From Neocallimastix lanati (nom. inval.) (Eukaryota; Neocallimastigomycota; Neocallimastigomycetes; Neocallimastigales; Neocallimastigaceae), in contig JACVTC010000021.1 in NCBI GenBank assembly GCA_016946835.1, positions 475,001 through 539,000 on the forward strand: a stretch of 64,000 bases of DNA, written 5' to 3'. The translations under genes and the position numbers were made by a program. Shown in pieces: positions 1-14,010 of the stretch. Numbering within the stretch: the first letter of the stretch is position 1; each line of letters opens with the position of its first letter. The notes beneath the pieces are model-generated. The model had not been told where the DNA came from. It did not search any database and saw only the letters and a list, made by a program, of their open reading frames with translations.

Positions 1-874
1 ATTCAATTATTTATTATTTATTATTTATTATTTATTATTTATTATTTATTATAGTATATAGTAATATATATAAAATATTTAGATATAAAAATAACGTGTT
101 ACACTAATTTCAAATTTATTAAATCACATTATTTTTATTTTCATATTAATATATATTTTAATATATAGTATAAATAGTATTAATATATTAATTTCCTGTC
201 ACTCATTTCAAATAAAAAAAAAAAATAAAAAATAAAAAAAAAGTGTGAGAATATTATTCATATATAATTTATATAATAAATTTATATTATATATTAATAT
301 ATATTAATATATTTATATATTTTTATAATATATATTATATATATTATATTTATATTAATTTATATTAATTTATATATTGTATATTATGTTTTTTATATAT
401 TATATTATTTTATGTTTTTTATATGGAAAATAAAATTTATTTTATTTTATTTTTAATAGAATTTAATAAATATTAAATTTATTTATCTATATATTAATAT
501 ATATTATAATATATTAATTAATATATGAATAATTACCTGTCACACATTTAATATTTTGTGAACACAAAATTTTATATTCTCCATTTTAATATTTTAATAT
601 ATTTAAATATATTGTTTATATAGAATTCAATATATTTAATATAAGAAATAAATTATTTTAAATTTTAATTGGCTTAATTTGGAATATTTTTATTTTTTAT
701 TTCTTTATTTTATTTTAATTATATATTAAAAAGGTTACTTTTTTTAATTCTTAAACTTAATATATTTGTACATATATTACTATATATTATAATATATATT
801 ACAAATATATAAACATTTAAATTAACAATTAAATTTTTAATAAAATAATTAACAAAAATGGAAATGAAACAAAA

Positions 875-905
<31 letters not shown>

Positions 906-1400
906 TAAAAATAATAATAAAAAATAATAATAAAAAAATAAAAAATAATAATAAATAATAATAAAAATGGGAATAAGGAAATAAAATGAAATAAAAAATT
1001 TAAAATTAAAAATATAAAAAAGTTATTTATTAATAAATAATTAAAATAATTAAAATAATTAAAATAATAATATTTAGAAAAATAATTAAATTTGTTTAAA
1101 AAAATTTTTTTATTTTTTTTCTATTATTATATTATAAATCATTTAAATTAATTAAAAAAATAAATTATATAAATATTATCATCATCATTAGTATGAAAAG
1201 AGTGAAAAAAAAAAAAACAGGATTTAAATCATTCATTACAACTTTTGACCTCTCCTAAAAATATATATTTATCACTTGATTGATATAAATAAAATAAAAT
1301 AGTAAATACTAAAGGAGTAATGTTATGATTATATGCCAGACTAATCCAAAGTTTAATGGTGAAGTTATTTATTATTTACCATTGGTTCATAAGTTTTTCT

Positions 1401-1433
<33 letters not shown>

Positions 1434-3248
1434 TTTTCCTTAGTTTTTTTCTATAATTTATTATTAATTAATCACAGTAATAAAGAACAAATTAACAATG
1501 ACATATGATGTGACATATATTTATCACTGATATATAATTGTAGATTTCATTAGTTTTCATTATTTTTTTTTTTTTATATCATTTACCTTTAATTTTAAAC
1601 TAATATTATACAAATTATATTTTATATTATTTTATCATAAATATTTTTACTTTTATATAAAGTATAGATAATTGTTATATGTTAAATGCTCTTTTCTGTA
1701 ATAATTTACTTTTTTTTATTAATGCTATATAGATTAATCAATTATAAATTGAATAGAAATTAATATTATCATATTATTTATCATTTATTATTATTATTAT
1801 ACTATCTATATAATTATTTGATAATATTATTAATTATATTGTTGATTTTATTAATAAATTTTTATATATGCTATTATAAATAATAAAAATTTTATTAATT
1901 TTAATACATCTCATTAAAGTATTTTATTTAATTAATTATCAATTATGAACAATATATAAACATTCAAATTAATACTACAGTATAATAATTAATAAAAAAA
2001 TTAAGATTCAGATATTTTTTAGAAAATAATAATAAAAAAATAAAAAAAAAAATAAAAAAGAATTAAATTTTTTGTTTACTTTTTTCAAGAAATAAAAATA
2101 AAAATAAAAATAAAATTATAATTAATATTCAATTATTCAATTATTCAATTATTTAATTATTTTTTTTTATTTAATTTTTTTATTTTATTTTTATTTTAAT
2201 TTTTTTTTTTTTTTTTTAGATTAATTTAATCATTATAAAAATGGAAATTTAATTTAAATTTTTTAATCCTTTAATAAAATAAAGAAATAAAAAAATTTCA
2301 ATTATAAAAAAAGAAAAAATAAAAAAGTTTTTCTTTTTATTATTATTATTATTATTATTTATTATTTATTATTATTAAATACAAATCTATTTTTTATTTT
2401 TATTTTATATTTTTTATTTAATTTTTATTTTCATATTTTCTTAATGATTATATAAATATTATTATTTTTTTTTTTTTATATTTTATTGTTTTTTATTTTT
2501 AAATTATAAACTTTTTCATAGTAGAAGATTAGAAAAAATATTATTAATTATTGAAAAATATAATTTTCATTTTATTGAAATATTTTACAATTACAATAGA
2601 AGAAAGAAGATAATGATAAAAGATAGGTTTATTATACTCCACTTATATAAATTAAATTTTATTATCTCGTTTTTTTTATTTTTTTTATTTTTTTTAAAAA
2701 TAAATAAATAAGTAAATAAATAAATATGTATATTAATTTTTTTATTATTATTTTTTATTTTATTTTTTTTTTTTTTCATTTTATTTTAGTATGGAATATG
2801 AGTGAGTGACAAAGTGATGAGCATCATTTTTTCATTTTTTTTCTTTCTGTAAATTTTTTAATCAATATAGATTCTTAGTTTAAAAATTATATTATTATCT
2901 ATTGATATATAAATTCATATATATTATTTATTTATCTATTTATCTATTTATTTATTTATCTATTTAGTTAATTAATTAATTATTTATTTATTTATTGATT
3001 TAATTATTTAAATTAATTTTATATTTTATATTTTATATTTTCTATTTTTTATTTATATTTAATATAAATTTTTTATATATTAAATATATATATATTAAAT
3101 AATTAAATATATAATTAAATAAATATTCATTATCATTTTTTTTAGAAGTAATTTATTTAAGTATTTATTTAAATTTTCATGTTTTTATTCGTTCCTTCAT
3201 TTTATATATAATAATATATTAACTTTTCTTATTCATGTTTTTTTCTTT

Positions 3249-3283
<35 letters not shown>

Positions 3284-3436
3284 CTAAATAAAATTTATTA
3301 ATATTATTCAAAGTCAGTTGATAGAATAGATATATAATCATTATCACCTGGATAAGTGGATATTATTATTTAATAATAATAATATTATAAATATCAAAGA
3401 AAAGAAGAAAAAAAAAATTTTTTTTGTTATATAATT

Positions 3437-3467
<31 letters not shown>

Positions 3468-4559
3468 CCTTTCAATGTTATGTATTATATATTCTTTCAT
3501 CTGTAATATAAAGTATTATATATATTATAGGTTAAAGTGTCATTAATAGGATAATAATAAAACAATTTTTTTTTTTTGGAAATTTATAAATTTTTATAAA
3601 ATACTATCAAAATAAAATATACATAAATTTCAAAAAAAAAAAAAAAAAAAAAAAAAGAAAAAAAAAAGAAAGAAAAGACAAAATAAAATAATTATATATA
3701 TGAAGTTAAACAAAGTTGAATAAAAAAAAAAAAAAAAAAATTAAAATAATATATATATAAAACAAAATATAATTAAAATTTAAAAAAAAAAAAGTACTAT
3801 CTTTGGCCAATATTATTAATTAAAGCAACCTATTAAAAATATTGCCCAAACCTTTTTTTTTCATTATTTTTTTAGAATAAAAAAAAAAAATAATATCTCT
3901 TTTTAAATAAAATATATTTTATTGTCTTAGTATTTTTTTTTTTATTTTTTTTTCTCTTTTTCAATTACAACTTATAATATTGAAAAAGGTGAAAAAATAA
4001 AAAATAAAATAAAATAAAATAAAATAAAATAAAATAAGAATATAATACTAATTAAACAAAAGAAAGACTTGAAAAGTAGTACAACCAATTATTTATATTA
4101 ATTAATGGTCAAGTTTTTATACCTTTTTATAAATAATAATAAAACTTTATTAATAATTAATACTTAAATAATATCAAAAATTTAAAAATAATTATTTATA
4201 TATTTTTTTTTTTAATAAAAAAAAATAGTATTAAAGAATTAAAAAAAAAGATAAAAAGATAAAATAAAAATAAAATTATTAAAAATAACAATAACAAAGA
4301 TAAAAAGTAAAAATAATAAAGAACAATAAATAATAGTGAATCAAATATTAAATTAATCATATAATAAAAAATATTTTTAAAATATACTATTAAAATTAAG
4401 AAACTAAGGAAAAAAAAAAAGAATAAATTATTAAATTTAACTTATTTTGAAAACGACTTTTTTCTTTTTTTTTTTTTTGTAATATCTATATCAGTATAAT
4501 AAAGTAATAAAAGGTAATCACGAAAAAAATACATATATATATAAATATTTTTATTCAAA
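1..4559. other. A/T-only spacer upstream of the FYVE gene
   Basis: No coding exon, tRNA or element could be recognised on either strand. The stretch is nearly pure A/T with homopolymer runs (poly-T near 1402-1430, 3246-3282 and 3432-3467; poly-A near 3632-3656) and simple repeats such as TTTATTA at the extreme left and TTTA/TCTA near 2920-2995. A pyrimidine-rich run at about 4456-4480 lies roughly 80 bases before the ATG of the next gene and may belong to its promoter or leader; that is inference. Confidence 0.6.
4..52. repeat. (TTTATTA)n microsatellite
   Basis: Tandem copies of a seven-base TTATTTA-type unit open the window. The same unit recurs near 54681-54790. Confidence 0.8.
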
Positions 4560-5987
4560 ATGGAAAAGGTAAATATTAATAATAAAGAATACAAAGAAAT
4601 ATACGACAAAAATAATAATTTAATATTGAGAATAAAGAGACCAGTATGGATTTCAGATGATACAGTTAATATCTGTCACGGTTGTAGGCAATTCTTTTCT
4701 CCATTCAGAAGAAAGGTATATATTATTTGGAGTTTTTATTGTGAAAATTTTAAATATATATATATATTTTTTAAAAAAAAATTTATGGAATTTTTAAAAA
4801 ATTAATTATTACTTTTATTCTTATTTTTCTTTTCTTTTTTTTTTTTTTTTTTTATTATCAAAAACAAAATCTAAATTAAAAATTGAAATAATAGCATCAC
4901 TGCAGGTAATTATTATATCTTATTAAATAAAATATTAATAATATTTGCATAGACTATAATAATAAAAATATTAATATTATTATGTAACGAAATAATACTT
5001 CTTATTTAAAAAAAAATTTTTTTTTATTTGCAATTGAAAATTTTAAACAGAAATTGGTATGTATAGAGTATAAAATAGAATTAAAATTAAAAATTTATTT
5101 TACTAATATATAATTTTATATATATATATATATATTTTAAACTCTTTTAATAAAATATTAAATAATTTAGTGGTAATATTTTTTGTCAAAATTGCTCTTC
5201 CTATACAACAACCTTACCTTTTTTAGGCTATCATCGTTATGTACGTGTCTGCAGAAGATGCTTAAGATTAGTAGAATTTCTTAATAAATGTCTTGATAAA
5301 AATTGTTCCCTTGTAGATAAACTTAATAATGAATATGATATCATAAATGCAATTTTAAAAGGAGATGGTAAAAAAAATTAACTTTATATATATATATTTT
5401 ATAATTATTATTTTTATTAAATTAAAATATATTTAAAATTTATATATATATTTAATTGGTAATTAATTATATATTGATTATATATGTATATTTTATTATT
5501 TTAATATATAAAATACACATTTCTCCATTACACACAGAATACACATTACAACATTTCATTAATTATGGTGGAATAAGCATATTAAATTATTTTTGTTCAT
5601 TGAATCATCCTTCATTTTGTCACGTTTTTATTGGAATTATTCTTACTCATATGACAAAATTTGGTATATATATATATATATTTATTTTTTTATTTTTATT
5701 TTTTTAAAGATATATAATTATATATTTAATTCATTTAAAACCATAGTTATATATTAATATTTTTTCTTTTTTATATATTATTATTATTATTATTATAAAT
5801 TTTTATTTTTTTAGAATTATCAGAACAAAGTTATAAAGATTTATTAGAAGTATTTATTAAATTAACCAATTTATACATAGAAAATATGAATAAAATCTCA
5901 CTGGATACTCAATACTTGTTATTTTTATTCCAAAATTTAGTGATATTTTTAATGAATATTTTATTAAAAGGTAAAATAGAGTTGAGA

Positions 5988-6063
<76 letters not shown>

Positions 6064-8866
6064 GTAATATATATTTATAAGAATTAAAATAATTATAATA
6101 TTCACCAATAATAATATATATGTAAATATAATAAAAAAAAAAAAAATTTTTTTTCTTCAATAAACCAAATTATGTACTATAAATATTTTTAAATTCAGCT
6201 GAAAATACCAATATTACTGAAGGAAAAGAAATTGAAATTATTAAAATATTATTAAATTTCAGTCATTTAGAATGTGTGTATAAGAAAATTCATAGGGAAA
6301 ATTATGATAATCAACAATATATTGTTCTTGTGTCCACCATCGAAAAAATTGTTTCAAAGAGTCTTTCTGAGTTTTGTAAGAAGAAGGAACATCAATATGC
6401 TCTCTTCCAACACCCAGAAGTTTTCGATTTATTCTATAAGGGTTTAACCTCTAAAAATGACGAATCCAAGAAATACCTTGCGAAGAGTCTTGCCTATTTG
6501 TCTTTAAGAAATGGTAATTAATTTTGTCTCCATTTTTATATATATTTATATATAATAACGATAAATAAATATTTAATTATTATTATTTTGTTATTATTAT
6601 ATTTTTAATATATATTTATATCATTATATATATTTATAACAATATTATATATTATTTATATCATACTAATTGTTAATTTTAATTTTGATAAAAATTTAAA
6701 CTATTATATCTATTATATGACTTATTTATTTATTATACACTATCAAGATCAATATAAAATTTTAATTTTAAAAGGTAGTGGAAAGGTACCAGTGAAAGAT
6801 CATGTCAATACCTTGGTTAATTGTATTACATTAGATCCTGAAAAATTCCCAGATATCTTAAGTAGTTTTTGTAATTGTTGTTATACAGAATATGTGAAAG
6901 AAATTGAAGAAGCTAAAAATGATCCAAGCTCTTTTCTTAGTCATTCCTATAGTCCAAAGAGAAGTAGTTTCCACAATAAAGCAAGCCCTCTCAGTATCAG
7001 TTTAAGAAATAGTAGTAGTAATTATAATTTAAAACATAGTAGACGTCGTTCTACTTCTTCCTCTCCAGGATCCCCTATCATAAAAAAACAAATTAATTTA
7101 ACACCAACTAACCCTATCAGTAACTTAACAAAAGGATTAAATTCGGGTCACTTTAGAACTTTACCTACCTCTCCTCTCTCCAGAAACTCTATTTCTAGTA
7201 ATTTTGATGAATTCCCAACCCCACCGGCTTCAGTTAGTGTTCCATCCCCATCCCCATCTCCTTCACTTTCAATTTCTACCTCAACTTCTCCTTCCCCATC
7301 CTCTTTTAATAATGATAAGTATTCATTAAATGAAACTAAAAATAAATTGAAAACGAAAAATGATCTTGTTTTAGATGAAAATATGATCAAAGAGTTAAAT
7401 TTCGATCCTGAAACGTTATTCACTACCAACGTATTAAATACTTATTTAAATGAACATCAAAATCATACTTCAAATTATAATCTTTCGCATGATCTCGCTT
7501 CCTATAATACAATGATTTCACATGTTGTTTGTACCCTCGCCAATTTAATTTGTCAAGCCGATTGTGAAGAAATGATTATGGAAAATGATCAACTTATTTT
7601 TGTTCTCTGTCTTCTTATCGAATATCATGTTAAATTAATTACAAACTCCTTACAAAATAAACAAATTTCTGTCGTAAAAATTTCTACTAGTTTGGATATC
7701 GCTCGTCATGCTTCAAGAGCTCTCGGAAATATTGCATTAAATCGTAAGTGAAATCCCTCTTTTCTCTCCTAACTCTTTCTCTTTCTCTTTTTCTCTCTCT
7801 TTTTTTTTTTTAACTTTTATTTTTATAATATACAAATTATAAATTAATACAATATAATATATAATATATAATATGTTTATATATATTAATTTTTATATTT
7901 ATATTTATTTTATTTTATTTTATTTTATTTTATTTTTTTCAAAATTTTATAGAAAATAATATTGAAATGCTCTTCTCTTTATGTACTACAAAACAACCTC
8001 ATATTATTTCAGCATTATATAGTTTATTAAGTCTTAACGATGAAACCATTCAACGTCAAACCCTTAGAATTGTTTCAAATATTTATTCTAAAAAATCTAT
8101 GAATGATTTAACCATCCATTCTGATACCATCAATTCTAACCTTGATACTTTACAAGCTTTAATTCCTCAAGAACAAGATGCAAATTCAAATTCAAATTCA
8201 TATAATAATAATAATAATAATAGTATTAATAATAGAAATAGTAATTCTTCATTATCAATTACTATACCAAAAAAGGCTACCCCATCATCATTATCGGTTA
8301 ATACAAATTTAAAAATACCTTTATCGGCTTCCCCAAAAGAAATGACAAATTCCAATAATAAACCAGTATCTCCCTTCGATACATTGACTCATGATTTCTC
8401 TTCCCTCTCCATTGAAAAAGAAAATAATATTTTTTCCTCTACAATAAAATCAACAGGTTCTGAAAGTAATAGAAGTTCTTCTATGGATAGAAATAGTTAC
8501 TGTTCTCTTCCACCGCTCTTTGATGAAGAAAGTATTAATAATCACAGTCATAATCTTAGTCATAATGAGGAACATTCTTCCTCTAAACTTCATGATAAAG
8601 AATTTAAACGTAGTAGTCTTCAATTACATCTTAATCTTACCTCACCTGTACCTATTAATAACAATATCATGATGAATATTAATCCTGATTCCTTATATTT
8701 CCTTTATCATATCAAATATATCTTAAGATTTATTACTATTGTCAACTATTGTAAAGATTATGGTTGTACCGCTGAAATTAAACGTAAAGCCACTACCGTT
8801 TTAAACAAATTAAAGGTTATTGTAAAAAATTACAATAGTAACATTAAGAAATTAAATCAACTTTAA
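4560..8866 (+). CDS. FYVE zinc-finger, armadillo-like repeat protein (9 exons, 949 aa)
   Basis: Exons read from the sequence: 4560-4715, 4895-4905, 5051-5056, 5171-5367, 5538-5663, 5815-5970, 6199-6513, 6775-7743, 7953-8866. All introns are GT-AG and the joined length is 2850 nt, an exact multiple of three. Residues 30-88 form a complete FYVE finger: WISD, the RRKHHCRNCGNIFC core, the RVC motif, and all eight zinc cysteines (39, 42, 55, 58, 63, 66, 85, 88). FYVE domains bind phosphatidylinositol 3-phosphate, so an endosomal or vacuolar trafficking role is expected. The rest is helical and resembles armadillo/HEAT units (for example ARHASRALGNIALN at the end of exon 8). It is interrupted by a Ser/Pro-rich tract at about 376-501 and an Asn/Ser-rich tract after residue 700. 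The start is the first ATG in frame before the finger, after AT-rich leader. The exact paralogue is not recognised. Confidence 0.85.
4895..4905 (+). other. 11-nt micro-exon of the FYVE gene
   Basis: CATCACTGCAG lies between an AATAG acceptor and a GTAAT donor. It supplies His-His-Cys and two bases of the following Arg codon of the FYVE core. Without it the finger has no HHC ligands. Confidence 0.85.
5051..5056 (+). other. 6-nt micro-exon of the FYVE gene
   Basis: AAATTG lies between a TTTAAACAG acceptor and a perfect GTATGT donor. It completes the split Arg codon, encodes Asn, and starts the Cys codon that the next exon finishes. The result is HHCRNCG, the expected FYVE spacing. Confidence 0.82.
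5991..6063. repeat. (TTA)n microsatellite in intron 6
   Basis: About 24 TTA units lie inside intron 6 of the FYVE gene. The poly-Tyr and poly-Asn open frames across it are shadows, since the flanking exons join in frame without it. Confidence 0.9.
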
Positions 8867-10224
8867 AACAAAAAAAAAAATTATAATGTATAAATAAATA
8901 AAATAATAAAAAAAAAAATTTAAATTTTTTTTTTTTTTTACATATTTTATTTTATTTAAATTTAATATATATATATATATAAAATAAAATCATTCTTTTT
9001 ATAATTTTTGCATAAGTAATATAGAAAGAAATTATTATATATATATACATATAAATATTATTAAACACATTTTTTTTTTTTTTTTTAAGATTCATCAAAG
9101 TATATATTATTTAAAAAAAATAAAAAAAAAAAAAATAAAAAAAAAAATAAAAAAAAATATATATATATATATATATAATTTTTTTTTATTCCTTTTTTTA
9201 TATTTTATTTTTATTATTCAATTTTATAATATACAATTATGTACATCAGCAAAAACAAAAACGGACCAACTAATCTACGCAAAAAGAAATGCATATATAT
9301 AATAATTTTTTATTTTATTCTATTTTTTTTTTTTTTTTTTTATAACGTTTAATAAAAATATTTAATTTTTTTTTTTTATTTTACTTCTTATTTTTAATTG
9401 TTAATAATTTTTTAAATATATATATTTATTTTATTTATTTTAGTTATATTTTATTATTTTATTATTATTATTATTATTTTTTTTTAAATTTTAATTTTAT
9501 TTTTAATTTTTTATTTTAATCTTATTTTATGTAATAATACATTTAATATTATAAAAATTAATATTAAATAAAGAAAAAAAATATAAACCATAAATTAAAA
9601 TAATTAAATAATATTGTCAATATAAATATAAATATTCATTTAGTTTTTATTATATTTTATTTTATTTTTGTTTTTTTTTAATTTATTTTTATTTTTATTT
9701 TTATTTCATTATTTTTTTTTTTTTTTTTTTTTTTTTTATTATATTTAATTCAATCTATACTTTTAATTATATTCAATTTTCTACTATATATTTTATTTTA
9801 TTTTATTCAATCTGTACTTTATATTCTCTATATTTATATATCAATAGTTTAATTTAATTTAATTTATTTCTTTTTTTTTTTTTTTTTTTTTTTTTTATTT
9901 TATTTTTTAAAAAAATAAACTATTTCATATAATTCTTATAATTTTGGGAACATTGAAAATACCTTGTACATTTTATTTTTTGATGGTGAAAAAAAAAAAG
10001 TTTAAAAAAAAAAAAATAATATTTATATATTTTATATATATTTTAATTGAAATCGTTATATCCTAATTATCCTAGTTATATAAATAAATAACTTTATTAA
10101 TTTTATGTTTTATTGTTATTGTTATTATTATATTATTATTATTATAATTATTATTATTATTCATATCAATTAATTAATTAATATTTTTATTTAAATTTTA
10201 TTTTTAATTTTTTTTTTTTATTTC
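8867..10224. other. A/T spacer downstream of the FYVE gene
   Basis: A/T-rich with homopolymers, poly-T near 9717-9737 and 9871-9896, and TA runs. The first few hundred bases should hold the 3' UTR and polyadenylation site of the FYVE gene. The right end may contain unrecognised terminal sequence of the copia fossil that follows. Confidence 0.5.
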
Positions 10225-10665
10225 TTAATTATAATGAGAAAAATTATAAGTATGTATATACTGGGTTTTTATAGTTTTGGTTTTATTCATATTATAGCTA
10301 TTAATAATTTTATCAATATAGTCTATTTGGTTTATTTTATAGCCATTTTTAGTTTCTATAATTGTATTTACGGTTGACTTCTTCAAAATTTTATATTTAT
10401 ATTTGAGTATTTCAATAGTTTTTGGTGATCTCATTATCGTCACGTCACCTGTAATTAAAATATCGTCAACCTATAAAGTTAATAAACTTTATTTTTTTTT
10501 TTTTTTTTTATTTTATTTTTATTATATTTTCCAAATAGGCACTTATCCGTTTTGTATTGAATATCATCAATACTTGTTTTTTAAAAAAATTTTTTTTTTG
10601 ATTTTTCATTAAACCACATACGGCCAGCCTGTTTTAATCCGTAATAAAAATCCTGTTTAAATAAC

Positions 10666-10700
<35 letters not shown>

Positions 10701-11350
10701 TAGTTATCGTTACCCTCTGGAATTTTTAGTGTATATTTCATGGTCCAGTTTTAGTTTTGAGTTTAAAAAAAGCTGCTTTAATATCTATCTAGTTGTTTTT
10801 AATGCCAATTTGAATTTGCAGCAATGGCTACAGTTACCGAAGGAGAGTAAGTTTCCATGAAGTCCTCTTCAAAGGGATTTACTGAAATCCTCTATCTAGC
10901 TTGGCAGAATTTAAAAGAGTTTTTTAAGAGTTGGTACAATTCAATTATTTAAGGTTTGATTCAACCTTTTCGGCTCGCCCATTTTCTTTTTGGTAACCAG
11001 GTATTAAGTGAATAAAAAAAAAAAAAAAAATTAATACCTTCGGATTGAAGATAAGTAATTAAGGTTTTTTTTTTGATATATTCAGTGATTCAGTGCCATT
11101 ATCAGATTTTAAGTGGATAATTTTTATAGAGTGTCGTATTTAAAATATGTTTATTAAAGAAAAATTAAAATATTTATGAACATCACTTATTTTTTTTTTT
11201 TTTTTTTTTTTTTAACTTTTTTAATAAAAAAAAAAAAAGCCCACCAACTTTATGAAAATAGTCATCTAAAAATGTATGACCTAGTAATTATATTTGAAGT
11301 ACGAGGATTTCTAATTTTACCGACCACGTCAGTATGAACTAGTTTCATTT
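10225..11350 (-). mobile_element. Ty1/copia pol fossil, broken
   Basis: On the minus strand, in the order usual for copia elements, there are traces of the integrase core (right end), then the N-terminal reverse transcriptase blocks, then the VDDILITG active-site box of reverse transcriptase near 10450-10480. The RNase H end is missing at the left. The copy is clearly broken, with many breaks (roughly ten or more) and inserted homopolymers, and no intact LTR pair was found. Its decay and A/T drift suggest an old insertion. Confidence 0.85.
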
Positions 11351-11439
11351 TTTTTTTTTTGGACTTTTTTAAGAGATGAGTAAAAAAAAAAAAATAAATA
11401 AAAAAAGGTTTTTTTTTTTTCCTTTAATTTACTAATTAT

Positions 11440-11474
11440 TATATTGTTGAAGTTAGAATACACTCAACAATATA
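11440..11474. repeat. Perfect short inverted repeat
   Basis: ATATTGTTGA and its exact reverse complement TCAACAATAT are separated by 13 bases. TGTTGA...TCAACA is the kind of terminus seen on copia LTRs, and the site lies just beyond the integrase end of the copia fossil. It may be a terminal relic; this is inference. Confidence 0.5.
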
Positions 11475-11607
11475 AATACATAATATTAATTAATCAGTTA
11501 TATTTTTATTAATAAAAGGCTTCAATTGAAATCTAAGTTAAATTATTTCTTTTAATATACTTATAGGTATGTTTTTACTCTGTATGGTTATTATGTACAT
11601 ATAGTAA

Positions 11608-11641
<34 letters not shown>

Positions 11642-13019
11642 AAGGGGAAAACTTTATTTAATATATAATAATAATAAAATTACATGATTTAAATGAAAAA
11701 AAATAAAATACATGAAATAAAATGTTATATATTATATAATTATAAAAGTTCGTTAGAAGCAATAACCTCTAACTTTTCCCATTTTTCGATGATAACACCA
11801 CGTCCATTATTGTGAGTAAATATTTCAGTATTACTGTTATCAATCGAATCTGTATATCAGATCTTTCTCCGGGAGGTAAAAATCCATGCTTTATCATTTC
11901 GGCGTCAAAGCTCTTTCGCAACGGTAGATTCAATAGATTCAACGGAATATCATTTCATCATCAATCTAAAAAGATCGACAAATTAATGGTATTACGTTTG
12001 TTAAGAAACTCCTCAATCTCCCACAAAATACAGAATAATCAACGAACTTGAACTTTATTTAAAAATATTGTCAAGGAATTGTCTTTGTTCCCCATCATTA
12101 AATTTAATTTTTTCATATATTGAACGCCCGCCAAGAGGAGCACTCAATATAAAATAATAAATATTATTATTATAATCCTTTTTTCTGAATCGAAAGAAAT
12201 TATCCAAGGATTTTTGCTCAATTATCATTGCAAACTTCAAAAAGAGATCATCTAGAAAAGGTATAAAGATTTATTTCTGTAATTTTCCAATACGTTACAG
12301 GCAAAAATCCAGTGAGAAAAGCTATGTGCACTAACACCACAACATAGGCAACATTTAGGGCAATCTTCTGAGACTATTTTTTTCTTTTAATGGAAATACT
12401 AATGTCAAATTTAAAGCCACATCTCATTCAAGAAATCTAAAAAGAATCCTAATTGATACTTAGGATATTGAAATGTTAAGTTTTTTGATTTCTGAAATAA
12501 ATCCAATATCATTGTCCTAGTAAATAATTGCCTTTTTTTTTGCTTTTGAGGGTTTGAAGATATCTCTTTCCCAATAAAACTTTTTTTATTTTACTTGTTT
12601 TCTTACCATTTAATTTCTTATCCAAAGTCCTTGATTCTTTAGTCCATGAGTAATGTGATATATAGTAGGAATATTATTAGTGAGATTAATAATAATACAT
12701 GATGAGTTTTTCAATTTTCTAAAGCAGCGTAATTGAGATATAGCACAGATAGCTAGGAATACAGAAAGCTGAAAGAGGAGGTATTCTCAATTCACGAGTA
12801 ATATCATAGAGACTAACATAAGAATTACGTTTAGAAAATTTGTTCTTATTTGAACCAAAGAGAGGAGCATAATATAAAACAAGACTAAGAATAAACGAAA
12901 TTAAAATATATTTCTTCAATGGGAGAGGAATAGATTTATTTAATATGAAATCGAAAGTACGAATTTAATTTGACATTTAAATTACTGTTTAATTTGGATT
13001 GTATGGGTTTCAATGATAA

Positions 13020-13284
13020 AGATTCATCAAAAGGAATACCAAGATAAGTATAAGTTGTCGGTTTTAGGTAATTTGTTATTACCAATAAAGAAAGATGGAT
13101 CTTCGTAATTTACCGGTTTAATAAAGTTAATCAGTTTTACCACAAAAGTAGTACACTTATTAATTCTAAAAGTCATTTCATTTTTAATAGCCCATTCATG
13201 AACTTTATTCAAAATTTTCTTAAGAGCTTGTTTAGATGGAGTAACTAAAATAATATCATCGGCAAAAAAAGTCCACCACAACAA
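13020..13284 (-). pseudogene. LINE reverse transcriptase remnant (FADD box onward)
   Basis: The frame begins at FFADDIILVTPSKQALKKIL and continues through NEMTFRINKCTTFVV and a FIGNNKLPKTDNL block typical of the RT palm and thumb in LINEs. Everything upstream of FADD that should connect to the endonuclease is missing. Confidence 0.8.
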
Positions 13285-13289
13285 TATTG

Positions 13290-14010
13290 AGATTGTAAAT
13301 GTATTCCTTCATTTTACAATTAAATAAAACATGATAAATACAAGACGATCTACCATACCGAGTCCATGTGAAATCGAGACCCGTTAAGTTTTTAGTGAAC
13401 CACTGATGAGATAATTTATTAAGTAAACTTTCTAAATGGGATTTAGACATATTAAAGTCACCTACAAGAATAGAAGGAATATTAATATGTTTCTTTATCC
13501 AATTAGTAATTTCTGAAAGGGCATTCGTTCTTTCTTCCTTATGAGTAACCATAGGAACATAAATATTAACAATAGTGCATTTAATTCCCCAAAAAGAGGT
13601 AATGTTGACAGAAATGATATATTTATATTCAAAAGGATCTTGAGAAAAGGAACAAGAACGGTGTACACATAAACTAAGACCTCTCACACCTGGTATATTT
13701 GGATGAGCTTTTCGTAAAATTGTGATATAGTGACAAAGAAATGGGTAATTATTTGAATGTAACATTAAGGTATTGGCTATTACCAACCTCTTGCAAGCAA
13801 ATACAGATAGATTTAAAAATTTCATTAAAGTATCTAATACTATCTCGTTTTTCATCATTCCATCCATTAATGTTCCAACTGACACAAAGATTAAAGAACT
13901 GAGTAGACGGTGAGTAAATACTACTACATAGAAAATCTTTAACCATTGATTTAGTTTCAAAAGAAGAAAATTTATTGTTAAATTTCTTAACATAATTGAA
14001 AGTTCGAATT
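13290..14010 (-). pseudogene. LINE endonuclease (EEP/APE) domain remnant
   Basis: Endonuclease/exonuclease/phosphatase motifs occur in order: VSWNINGWNDEKR, LQEVGNS, IVNIYVP, ILVGDFNM, and TWTRYGRSSCIYHVLF, where a typical LINE has an SxIDH-type motif. The last motif has Tyr-His in place of Asp-His, so even this domain is probably catalytically dead. In LINEs this enzyme nicks target DNA to prime reverse transcription. The domain is split over two frames around 13750-13990. Confidence 0.8.
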
